Part shown: positions 1 through 6,888 of the stretch, piece by piece
How the letters are laid out: each line of letters begins with the position of its first letter
Numbering within the stretch: the first letter of the stretch is position 1
From: Actinomycetota bacterium
GTDB taxonomy: Bacteria > Actinomycetota > Thermoleophilia > Gaiellales > Gaiellaceae
Length of the DNA: 7,421 bases
Assembly (NCBI GenBank): GCA_016870235.1
Contig: VGCB01000125.1
Location: 1-7,421 of the forward strand
Reading direction: 5' to 3'
The notes under the pieces: generated by a model
Seen by the model: only the letters and a program-made list of their open reading frames with translations
Told to the model about the DNA's origin: nothing
The model's database searches: none
Program-made: the position numbers and the translations under genes

Positions 1-1
1 C

Positions 2-952
2 GGCACCGAGCCGACCGTCACGGACGCGAACGTCGTGCTCGGGCGCATCGACCCGGCTCGCTTCCTCGGCGGCGAGATGTCGCTCGACGCGGAAGCTGCC
101 AGCGACGCCGTGCAGCGCCTCGCCGACCGGCTCGGGCTCGGGCTGCTCGAGGCGGCCGAAGGCGTGATCAAGATCGTCGACGCGAACATGGCGGCCGCGA
201 TCCGCTCCCGCACGATCCAGAAGGGCCACGACCCGCGCGACTTCGCGCTCGTCGCGCTCGGCGGTGCGGGCCCGCTCCATGCTGCGTCGCTCGCCGAGAC
301 GCTCGACGTGCCGGAGGTGCTCGTTCCCGCGTACCCCGGGATCACCGCGGCGATGGGGCTGCTCACGAGCGATCTCAAGTACGACCAGATGCGGACGGCG
401 TTCATGGTCGAGGGGGCGATCGACGCGGCGCGGCTCGATCGCGAGCTCGCCGAGATGGAGGCCGAGCTGCGCGGCGTGCTCGAGGCGGACGGCGTCGCGC
501 CCGGCGAGATCCGCGTCGTCGCCGGGCTCGACTGCCGGTACGTGGGCCAGGGCTACGAGCTTCGCGTCCTCCTGCCGACCGGCCGGTTCGCGCCCGAGGC
601 GCTCGAGGAGTTCCATCGCCTCCACGAGCTCGAGTACGGTCACGCGTCGCGCGACCCGATCCAGATCGTCAACCTTCGTGTCACCGCGTCGGGCCGCCGG
701 CCTGCGCTCGAGCGGCTTCCGGTCCGCCCGGGCACCCTCGAGGCCGCGTCTCTCGGGAGCGGGGAGGCGGTGTTCCGGGTCGACGGCTCCCTGCAACCGC
801 TCGAGACGGCGTACTACGATCGCGCGCGCCTTCCGCTCGAGACGCCGGTGGCCGGGCCGGCGATCGTGTTCCAGCGCGACACGACCATCCTCGTCCCGCC
901 CGGCTGGAGCGCGCGCGCCGACGAGGGCGGCAACCTCATACTGTCACGATGA
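2..952 (+). CDS. hyuA: HyuA-type hydantoinase/oxoprolinase/carboxylase subunit, C-terminal part (first copy, 5' truncated by window edge)
   Basis: This is the C-terminal 316 residues of a HyuA-family protein; the reading frame is open at the window edge, so the true start lies upstream. The family (ATP-dependent N-methylhydantoinase A, 5-oxoprolinase N-half, acetone/acetophenone carboxylase subunits) is cytosolic, binds ATP through an actin/hexokinase-like fold and works with HyuB. Visible landmarks are TDANVVLGR at the fragment start, FALVALGGAGPLHA at fragment residues 81-94, YPGITAAMGLLTSDLKY soon after, DCRYVGQGYEL at 177-187, and the closing AGPAIVF...GNLI of the C-terminal domain. Aligned with the second HyuA in this window, about 366 N-terminal residues are missing, giving a full length near 680. 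The nucleotide-binding N-terminal motifs are therefore outside the window. The stop overlaps the next gene's ATG (ATGA), implying translational coupling. The substrate (hydantoin, cyclic amide or ketone) is not determinable; the family call is very secure. Confidence 0.95.
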   Translation, partial: GTEPTVTDANVVLGRIDPARFLGGEMSLDAEAASDAVQRLADRLGLGLLEAAEGVIKIVDANMAAAIRSRTIQKGHDPRDFALVALGGAGPLHAASLAETLDVPEVLVPAYPGITAAMGLLTSDLKYDQMRTAFMVEGAIDAARLDRELAEMEAELRGVLEADGVAPGEIRVVAGLDCRYVGQGYELRVLLPTGRFAPEALEEFHRLHELEYGHASRDPIQIVNLRVTASGRRPALERLPVRPGTLEAASLGSGEAVFRVDGSLQPLETAYYDRARLPLETPVAGPAIVFQRDTTILVPPGWSARADEGGNLILSR

Positions 953-2634
953 GCGCTTCCGGAACCCGCGTCGATCCCGTCACCTCCGCCGTCATCGGCG
1001 GCGCCCTCGAGTCGATCGCGACCGAGATGGGGCACAAGCTCGCTCGCATGTCGTACTCGTCGATCATCCGCGAGTCGGAGGACTTCGGGTGCGTGATCTG
1101 CGACGGGGAGGGACGACAGCTCTGCGAGTCGCCGCAGTCGACACCGCTCCAGTCGGGGCCGATCCCCGGCTACGTGCGCGGCATCAACCGTCGCTTCGCC
1201 GAGCTCGGGGTCGAGTGGAAGCAAGGCGACGTCGTCATCCACAACCACTCCTACTACGGCGCCTCGCACCAGCCGGACGTCGGCTTCGTCGTCCCGATCT
1301 TCTGGCAGGACGAGCTCGTCGGCTTCTCGGCGACCACGGCCCACCACCTCGACCTCGGCGCGCTGACACCGGGGAGCTGCGGCATCGTCGACGCGACCGA
1401 CGCCTACGCAGAGGGCCTGCAGCTGAACGCGATCAAGATCGAGGAGGAGGGGCGCCGGAACGAGTGGATCTGGCAGATCCTGCGCGACAACGTGCGGGTC
1501 GCGTCGCTCGTCGTCGGCGACATGGAGGCGCAGGTCGCGGCGGCGAGGATCGGTGCCGACCGCTTCCTCGACCTCGTGCGCCGGTATGGGATCGAGACGG
1601 TGCAGGCGGCGAGCGCCGATCTCATGGATTACTCGGAGCGGATGCTCCGGCGTGAGATCGAGGCGCTGCCGGACGGAACCTATTCGGCCGAGGGGTACCT
1701 CGACGGGTTCGTCGAGCATCCCGACCCCGCCTACCGCGACCTCGTCGTGCGCGCCGCGATCACCGTCGACGGCGCCGGCCTCACGGTCGATCTCACCGGG
1801 ACGGCGCCGCAGGTCGACCTGCCCGTGAACATGCCGCTCGAGGGCACGGTCGACATCGCCATCTACCTCACGCTCCGGTCGATCCTCCTCGACACCGCCC
1901 GCCGCGAGGCGGTGCCGGCGAACTCCGGCCTCTTCCGGCCGATCCGGATCGTGGCGCCGGAGGGGACGATCGCGAACCCGACCTTCCCGGCGCCGACGAT
2001 CGCGCGCTTCTGCAGCGGCAACATCATCGCCGACACGGTGATGCGCGCGCTCGCCCCGGTCGTGCCCGACCGCGTCAGCGCGGGGGTCGGCAACCTCCGC
2101 GTCACCGCGTTCTCCGGGCTTCACGAGGGGAACCACTGGGTGTACATGGACATCCACGAGGGCTCGTACGGCGGCCGCGTCGGGCGCGACGGCCTCGACG
2201 CCGTCGACACGCTCTACGCGAATACGCGCAACAACCCGATCGAGGACATCGAGTCGCATTACCCGCTGCGGGTGACGCGCTACGAGCTCGCCGACGGCGG
2301 CGCGGGGCGCGGTCGATGGCGCGGCGGCTTCGGCTCCGTGCGCGAGATCGAGCTGCTCGCCGACGGCGGGTTCTCGCTCGAAGGCGACGGCTGCGAGCAC
2401 CCGCCGCCAGGGCTCTTCGGCGGCGAGGACGGCACGCCGGGCGAGGTCGTGCTCGCCTCCGGCGGGGTGGAGCACGTCCTGCCCTCGAAGTTCCCGTACC
2501 GGAAGGCTCGGAAGGGCGATCGGCTGCGCCTCACAGGGCCGTGCGGAGGCGGCTACGGCGATCCCGCCGAGCGCGATCCGCAGGCGGACGAGGACGACCT
2601 GCTCGACGGCTACACGACCGCGGAAAGGGGCTGA
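949..2634 (+). CDS. hyuB: HyuB-type hydantoinase B/oxoprolinase/carboxylase subunit (first copy)
   Basis: The 561-residue product is a full-length HyuB-family protein (usual length about 510-590), the catalytic partner of the preceding HyuA. In ATP-dependent hydantoinases, oxoprolinases and acetone/acetophenone carboxylases this subunit handles the substrate activated by the HyuA ATPase. Seen: VDPVTSAVIGGALESIATEMG at the N-terminus, HNHSYYGASHQPD at 98-110, AHHLDLG at 131-137, FCSGNIIADTVMRAL from 354, GGAGRWRGGFGSVREIELL near 455-475 and GGGYGDP at 533-539. H107, D110 and H132 have the spacing (+3, +25) that I recall for the metal ligands of acetone carboxylase alpha, so a divalent metal site is inferred. 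The ATG is fixed by homology beginning about eight residues later and by the 4-base ATGA overlap with hyuA; no good Shine-Dalgarno precedes it, so coupling is likely. The C-terminus stops at GYTTAERG, somewhat short of the usual family end. No signal peptide or membrane segment is seen. Confidence 0.95.
   Translation: MSASGTRVDPVTSAVIGGALESIATEMGHKLARMSYSSIIRESEDFGCVICDGEGRQLCESPQSTPLQSGPIPGYVRGINRRFAELGVEWKQGDVVIHNHSYYGASHQPDVGFVVPIFWQDELVGFSATTAHHLDLGALTPGSCGIVDATDAYAEGLQLNAIKIEEEGRRNEWIWQILRDNVRVASLVVGDMEAQVAAARIGADRFLDLVRRYGIETVQAASADLMDYSERMLRREIEALPDGTYSAEGYLDGFVEHPDPAYRDLVVRAAITVDGAGLTVDLTGTAPQVDLPVNMPLEGTVDIAIYLTLRSILLDTARREAVPANSGLFRPIRIVAPEGTIANPTFPAPTIARFCSGNIIADTVMRALAPVVPDRVSAGVGNLRVTAFSGLHEGNHWVYMDIHEGSYGGRVGRDGLDAVDTLYANTRNNPIEDIESHYPLRVTRYELADGGAGRGRWRGGFGSVREIELLADGGFSLEGDGCEHPPPGLFGGEDGTPGEVVLASGGVEHVLPSKFPYRKARKGDRLRLTGPCGGGYGDPAERDPQADEDDLLDGYTTAERG
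2623..2630 (+). promoter_or_regulatory. Ribosome binding site of the racemase gene
   Basis: A purine run GAAAGGGG lies inside the last codons of hyuB, ending five bases before the ATG at 2636. It is the clearest Shine-Dalgarno-like sequence of the first gene block, and it fixes the racemase start one base after the hyuB stop. Confidence 0.7.
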
Positions 2635-2635
2635 G

Positions 2636-3367
2636 ATGCGGATCCTGGTGATCAACCCGAACACGTCGGAGGAGATGACGCGCGACATCGGCGAGGCTGC
2701 CCGGCGCTACGCGCGTCCCGGCACCGAGATCGAGGCAGTGAGCCCCGAGTGGGGGCCGCGGTCGATCGAGGGGCACTACGAGGACTACGTCGCCGCGGTC
2801 GCGGCGCTCGAGGTCGTCCGCGACCGCGCCTCGGAGTTCGACGGCGTGGTCATCGCCTGCTACGGCGACCCCGGCCTGGCGGCGGCGCGCGAGATCTCGC
2901 CCGTCCCCGTCGTCGGGATCGCGGAGGCGTCGATGCTGACGGCCTGCACGGTTGCGCACTCGTTCTCGATCGTGACCGTGCTCGAGCGCGTGAAGCCGAT
3001 GCTCGCCGACATGGTGCGCATGCACGGGCTGGAGCACCGCTGCGCCTCGATCCGGACGACGCCGCTGTCGGTGCTCGACTGCGAGCGGGATCCGTCGTCC
3101 GCGGGCCGGGAGATCATCGTCGCGGCGCGGGCGGCGATCGCGGAGGACGGGGCGGAGGCGATCTGCCTCGGCTGTGCGGGGATGGGCCCGCTTGACAAGC
3201 TCGTGCAGGAGGAGATCGGGATCCCCGTGCTCGACGGCACGGCCTGCGCGGTGAAGATGCTCGAGGGGATCCTCGACTACGGGATCACGACGAGCCGCGT
3301 CGCCGCGTACAAGGAGCCAGAGCCGAAGGAGTACGTGAACTATCCGGGGCCTGCGGTCACCGCCTGA
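2636..3367 (+). CDS. Asp/Glu/hydantoin racemase family protein (HyuE-like)
   Basis: The 243-residue protein is a cofactor-independent racemase of the Asp/Glu/hydantoin superfamily, of the usual length. It opens with MRILVINPNTSEEMT and has GPRSIEGHYEDY at 40-51, typical of the hydantoin/allantoin racemase branch rather than glutamate racemase. The two catalytic cysteines sit in VVIACYGDPG (C75) and CLGCAGMGP (C180), the expected pair for two-base proton exchange at the alpha carbon. IPVLDGTACAVKM near 196-208 is the usual family tail. Known hydantoin racemases interconvert D- and L-5-substituted hydantoins so that a stereoselective hydantoinase can use both; its position one base after hyuB supports such a role. 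An allantoin racemase or another alpha-carbon epimerase of the same fold is possible. An extra cysteine (C177) precedes the second catalytic one. No N-carbamoylase gene is visible in the window. The family is secure; the exact substrate is not. Confidence 0.9.
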   Translation: MRILVINPNTSEEMTRDIGEAARRYARPGTEIEAVSPEWGPRSIEGHYEDYVAAVAALEVVRDRASEFDGVVIACYGDPGLAAAREISPVPVVGIAEASMLTACTVAHSFSIVTVLERVKPMLADMVRMHGLEHRCASIRTTPLSVLDCERDPSSAGREIIVAARAAIAEDGAEAICLGCAGMGPLDKLVQEEIGIPVLDGTACAVKMLEGILDYGITTSRVAAYKEPEPKEYVNYPGPAVTA

Positions 3368-3592
3368 GCGGCCCACGGCCGAACGACCGCCCGTCGGACG
3401 TCGCCAACGGCTACCCCTCCCGTGACTCCCTCGACCTGTCCGAAAAGGACGATCTCCCCTGGGCCACCGGCCTCCACCCCTCGTCAGAGACGATATCGAG
3501 AAAGCTGTTGCGTGTCTGTTCCAAGTCGTTCCAGTTGTGTGCCGATTTCGGGCCGGCGGCCGTGAGCACCAGCCGGGAAGCGCGCTGACGCC
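3368..3592. other. Intergenic gap between the racemase and CoA-transferase genes
   Basis: This 225-base gap is the only sizeable non-coding stretch in the window. No complete gene, RNA gene or convincing intrinsic terminator is visible. From 3370 to 3480 one + strand frame shows 33 of 37 codons ending in G or C (first position 27, second 20), a coding-like pattern. That frame stays open from 3196 to a TGA at 3586-3588 but offers no ATG or GTG before 3562, so I do not call a gene. The later part (3481-3540) drops to 29 G/C out of 60, much lower than the surroundings, as expected for a regulatory region. The gap divides the window into two gene blocks and is the likely place for a second promoter. 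Confidence 0.6.
3481..3552 (+). promoter_or_regulatory. Candidate control region upstream of the CoA-transferase gene, with a phased direct repeat
   Basis: This relatively AT-rich island (48% G+C over 3481-3540) contains the palindrome CGATATCG at 3491-3498 and two copies of GTTCCA at 3518-3523 and 3528-3533, exactly 10 bases apart, or about one DNA turn. It sits 40-110 bases before the GTG start at 3593. I could not find a convincing -35/-10 pair with proper spacing, so promoter or operator function is inferred from composition and position only. Confidence 0.3.
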
Positions 3593-4792
3593 GTGCGGAC
3601 GGGCCCGCCGCTCGAGGGGATCAAGGTGGTCGACGTCGCCACGCTCGGCGCCGGCCCCTGGATGGCGACGCGACTCGCCGACTTTGGCGCCGACGTCCTC
3701 AAGATCGAGCACCCGGAGTCCGGCGACCCACTGCGCGAGATCGGCTGGTACGACGGTGAGGTTCCGCTCTGGTGGAAGGTCGACGCGCGCAACAAGCGCT
3801 GCATGACGCTCGACCTCAAGTCGGACGCAGGCCGCGACATCCTCCTCGAGCTGATCGCCGACGCCGACGTCCTCGTCGAGAACTTCCGGCCGGGCACGCT
3901 CGAGCGCTGGGGCCTCGGCTACGACGTCCTCTCGGCGCGCAACCCTCGGCTGATCCTCCTCCGCGTCACGGGCTACGGCCAGGACGGCCCGTACGCGCAC
4001 CGGCCCGGGTTCGGGACGCTCGCCGAGGCCATGAGCGGCTGGGCGCACCTGAATGGGTTCCCCGAGAACCCGCCGACGCTGCCGCCGATGGCGCTCGGCG
4101 ACTCCGTCACGTCCGTCCTCGGCGCCTTCGCCGTCATGACCGCGCTGTACGAGCGCGACGCACAGGGAGGCGGCGTCGGCCAGGTGATAGACATCTCGAT
4201 CGTCGAGTCGCTCTTCAGCCTGATCGGCCAGCAGGTGACGCTCTACGACCGGCTCGGCGTGATCCCGAAGCGCGTGGGGAACCGCTTCCCGTTCGTGACG
4301 CCGCGGAACGTCTACCGCTGCTCCGACGACCACTACGTCGCGCTCGCCGCCTCGACCCCGGCGATCTACGAGCGGACGATGCGCGCGATCGGGCGGCCCG
4401 ACCTGATCGAGGACGCGCGCTTCGCCGACAACCTCACGCGTCTCGACCATGCCGACGAGATGGAGCAGATCGTCGCCGACTGGATGATCGAGCACACCCA
4501 GGCCGAGGTGATCGAGCTCTTCGAGCGCGAGGGCGCCGGCATCGCCCCCGTCTACGACATCGCGCAGATCGTCGACGACCCGCACTTCGCGCACCGCGAG
4601 ATGATCGTCACGGTCGACGACGACCAGCTCGGCCCGATGAAGGCCCCGAACGTCGTCCCGCGCTTCTCGCGCACGCCGGGCAGGATCCGCCACCTCGGAC
4701 CCAAGTCGGGGGCTCACACCGACGACGTGCTGCGCGAGCTCGGGTACGACGAGGAGCGGATCGCGGCTCTGCACGAGGAGGGCGTCGTCTGA
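3593..4792 (+). CDS. Family III (CaiB/BaiF) CoA-transferase
   Basis: The 399-residue protein has the length and layout of family III CoA-transferases, which move CoA from an acyl-CoA donor to a carboxylic acid through an aspartyl-CoA intermediate. Seen: LEGIKVVDVATLGAGPW at 7-23, LADFGADVLKIEHPESGDPLR at 28-48, VLVENFRPGTLERWGLGY at 93-110, and PPMALGDSVTS at 164-174, whose D170 matches the catalytic aspartate of formyl-CoA transferase (ALGDS motif). GQVIDISIVESL follows at 197-208, and GAGIAPVYDIAQIVDDPHF at 314-332 is the usual C-terminal lobe motif. The GTG start at 3593 is forced: an in-frame stop lies at 3563-3565 with no other start between, and the next ATG (M24) would remove the first conserved strand. 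Its upstream Shine-Dalgarno is weak (GGGAA at 3575). The stop overlaps the following hyuA ATG (TGATG), so the acid it activates is plausibly a product of that HyuAB pair. A racemase of the same fold (AMACR type) is less likely. Donor and acceptor are unknown. Confidence 0.93.
   Translation: MRTGPPLEGIKVVDVATLGAGPWMATRLADFGADVLKIEHPESGDPLREIGWYDGEVPLWWKVDARNKRCMTLDLKSDAGRDILLELIADADVLVENFRPGTLERWGLGYDVLSARNPRLILLRVTGYGQDGPYAHRPGFGTLAEAMSGWAHLNGFPENPPTLPPMALGDSVTSVLGAFAVMTALYERDAQGGGVGQVIDISIVESLFSLIGQQVTLYDRLGVIPKRVGNRFPFVTPRNVYRCSDDHYVALAASTPAIYERTMRAIGRPDLIEDARFADNLTRLDHADEMEQIVADWMIEHTQAEVIELFEREGAGIAPVYDIAQIVDDPHFAHREMIVTVDDDQLGPMKAPNVVPRFSRTPGRIRHLGPKSGAHTDDVLRELGYDEERIAALHEEGVV
4775..4782 (+). 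promoter_or_regulatory. Ribosome binding site of the second hyuA
   Basis: GAGGAGGG lies within the last codons of the CoA-transferase gene and ends nine bases before the ATG at 4792. It contains the full AGGAGG core and supports this ATG as the start, although the frame is open far upstream. Confidence 0.7.
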
Positions 4793-6888
4793 TGCTCCGG
4801 GTCGGCGTCGACGTCGGCGGCACCTTCACCGACATCATGCTGTGGGACGACGAGGCGGGCAGCGTCACGACCCACAAGCTGCCGTCGACGCCGGCCGATC
4901 CGGCCAGAGCGATGCTCACGGGGCTCCGGGAGATCACGGCCGAGGCCGGCGTGACCGTCGCCGACCTCGACCAGCTCCTCCACGGCACGACCGTCGCGAC
5001 GAACATCGTGCTCGAGCGGAACGGCTCCGAGGTCGGGATGCTGACGACGGAGGGCTTCCGGGACATCATCTACATCGGCCGGCACCGGCGGCCGTACACG
5101 TTCTCGATCTACCAGGACCTGCCGTGGCGGGAGCCGTCGCTCGTGCTGCGGCGGCATCGACTATCCGTGCGCGAGCGGGTGGTGGCGCCGTCCGGCGAGG
5201 TGCTGGTGCCGCTCGACGAGAAGGGTGTCCGGGCCGCCGCGCGGCGTCTGCGCGAAGCGGGCGTCGACGCGGTCACGGTCTGCTTCCTGTTCTCGTTCCT
5301 CGAGCCTGCGCACGAGTGCCGGGCAGCCGAGATCGTGCGCGAGGAGATGCCGGAGGCGTACGTGTGCGTGAGTCACGAGATCGTGCCGCTCCATCGCGAG
5401 TACGAGCGCTTCTCGACGACGTGCCTCAACGCCTACATCGGCCCGAAGACCTCCCGCTACCTCGACCGGATGAAGACCGCGATGGCGGCCGAGGCGCCGC
5501 GAACCGACGTCCACTTGATGGCGTCGAACGGCGGCATCGTCACGACCGACGGCGCCGTCGCCCGGCCGGTTTCGCTGCTGATGTCCGGCCCGGCGGCGGG
5601 GATCGTCGGCGGCATCTTCGTCGGCAGGCTCGCGGGCGCGGAGAACGTGATCACACTGGATGTCGGCGGCACCTCGGCCGATATCGGCGTCGCCCCGGGT
5701 GGCCGGCTGCGGATGAAACACCTGTACGACACGGCGATCGGCGGCTACGACGTGATGCTGCCGATGGTCGACATGGACACGATCGGCGCCGGCGGCGGCT
5801 CGCTCGCGCGCGTCGACGCCGGCGGGCTCCTCCGCGTCGGCCCGCAGAGCGCGGGCGCCGATCCGGGCCCGGCCTGCTACGCCCGCGGCGGTACCGAGGC
5901 GACCGCGACCGATGCGCAGGTCGTCCTCGGCCGGCTCCGCGCCGAGAGCTTCCTCGGCGGCCGCATGGCGATCGAGCCCGAGCGCGCGGCCGAGGCGCTC
6001 GAGCGGCACCTGACGGGCCGTCTCGGCGTCTCGCTCGACGAGGCTGCGATGGGCGTCGTCCGCATCCTGAACCACAACATGGAGCGCGCGATCGAGCTCA
6101 ACTCCGTTCGCAAGGGCTACGACCCGCGCGCGTTCGCGCTCGTCGCCTTCGGAGGTGCCGGGCCGCTCTCGGCCTGCGACGTCGCGCTCGAGCTCTCGAT
6201 CCCGCGCGTGATCGTGCCGCGGCATCCCGGCATCACCTCGGCGCTCGGGCTGCTCGCGACCGACCTCAAGTACGAGGTCGCGCGCACCGTCATGGTCGAG
6301 GCGCCCGACGCCGATCCGGCGGAGATCGAGCGCGTCTACGCCGAGCTGGAGGCGGAGGGACGGGCACGGCTCGAGGAGGACGACGTGCCGCCCGATCGCA
6401 TGCTGATCCGTCGCGTCGCCGACTGCCGCTACACGGGGCAGGCGTACGAGCTCCTCGTCGACGTGCCCGCCGGCGCGATCGACGCGGCGACCATCGCCTC
6501 GCTCGAGGTGGCCTTCCACGAGCAGCACGAGCGCGAGTTCTTCTGGCGCTACACCGACAAGCCCGTGCAGATCGTGCACCTGCGCGTCTACGCGCTCGGG
6601 CTGACGCCCGAGCTGGAGATGGACGAGATAGAGAGAGGGGGTGCGAAGCCGGATTCGGGGGCGCTGATCGGACGATTCCCGGTCGGCTTCTACGTCAACG
6701 GCGAGGCAACGAGAATCGACACGACGTTCTGGTCGCTCCCGAAGCTGCGTGCCGGGAACGAGATCTTCGGCCCGGCAATCGTCGAGCAGGACGACGCGAC
6801 AGCCGTCGTCAACCCCGGGCTCGTCGCCCGCGTCGATCCATACGGAAACCTCATAATAGGCATGAGTATCGCTAATGAAAACGAATAG
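4792..6888 (+). CDS. hyuA: HyuA-type hydantoinase/oxoprolinase/carboxylase subunit (second copy, complete)
   Basis: The 698-residue protein is a full-length HyuA, an ATP-hydrolysing subunit that activates a cyclic amide or ketone for its HyuB partner. In order: VGVDVGGTFTDIML at 4-17 (first phosphate loop of the actin/hexokinase-like fold), HGTTVATN at 64-71, HREYERFSTT near 200, MSGPAAGIVGG at 264-274, LDVGGTSADIG at 289-299 (second phosphate loop), GAGGGS at 332-337, SAGADPGPACY at 353-363, FGGAGPL at 453-459, and DCRYTGQAYEL at 544-554 in the C-terminal domain. The start is ATG 4792, just before the first conserved strand and after a strong Shine-Dalgarno; the longer open frame upstream is a shadow of the CoA-transferase gene. 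It is clearly paralogous to the first HyuA. It ends with a tail, MSIANENE, beyond the conserved GNLI, written in unusually AT-rich DNA that also carries the next gene's start. Hydantoinase, lactamase (oxoprolinase-like) and carboxylase roles remain open. Confidence 0.95.
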   Translation: MLRVGVDVGGTFTDIMLWDDEAGSVTTHKLPSTPADPARAMLTGLREITAEAGVTVADLDQLLHGTTVATNIVLERNGSEVGMLTTEGFRDIIYIGRHRRPYTFSIYQDLPWREPSLVLRRHRLSVRERVVAPSGEVLVPLDEKGVRAAARRLREAGVDAVTVCFLFSFLEPAHECRAAEIVREEMPEAYVCVSHEIVPLHREYERFSTTCLNAYIGPKTSRYLDRMKTAMAAEAPRTDVHLMASNGGIVTTDGAVARPVSLLMSGPAAGIVGGIFVGRLAGAENVITLDVGGTSADIGVAPGGRLRMKHLYDTAIGGYDVMLPMVDMDTIGAGGGSLARVDAGGLLRVGPQSAGADPGPACYARGGTEATATDAQVVLGRLRAESFLGGRMAIEPERAAEALERHLTGRLGVSLDEAAMGVVRILNHNMERAIELNSVRKGYDPRAFALVAFGGAGPLSACDVALELSIPRVIVPRHPGITSALGLLATDLKYEVARTVMVEAPDADPAEIERVYAELEAEGRARLEEDDVPPDRMLIRRVADCRYTGQAYELLVDVPAGAIDAATIASLEVAFHEQHEREFFWRYTDKPVQIVHLRVYALGLTPELEMDEIERGGAKPDSGALIGRFPVGFYVNGEATRIDTTFWSLPKLRAGNEIFGPAIVEQDDATAVVNPGLVARVDPYGNLIIGMSIANENE

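Noticed and set aside
3368..3478. Short minus-strand open frame of about 45 codons in the gap
   Set aside because: It has a GTG start with no properly spaced ribosome binding site, no recognisable similarity, and a weaker codon-position bias than the + strand frame.
3368..3479. Terminator hairpin after the racemase gene
   Set aside because: Only short GC-rich matches such as GCGGTCACCGC at 3353-3363 and a weak TGGGCC/GGCCTCCA pairing are present, with inadequate loops or mismatches and no T-run.
3772..4791. A long N-terminal extension of the second HyuA, since its frame is open about 340 codons upstream
   Set aside because: The extension overlaps the conserved CoA-transferase in another frame, is arginine-rich with no domain, and the HyuA family begins exactly at the ATG at 4792, which has a good ribosome binding site.
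6866..6888. Programmed frameshift joining HyuA to HyuB into one protein, as in fused eukaryotic 5-oxoprolinase
   Set aside because: A +1 shift would be needed. No plausible slippery site is present, and hyuB has its own ATG in the overlap.
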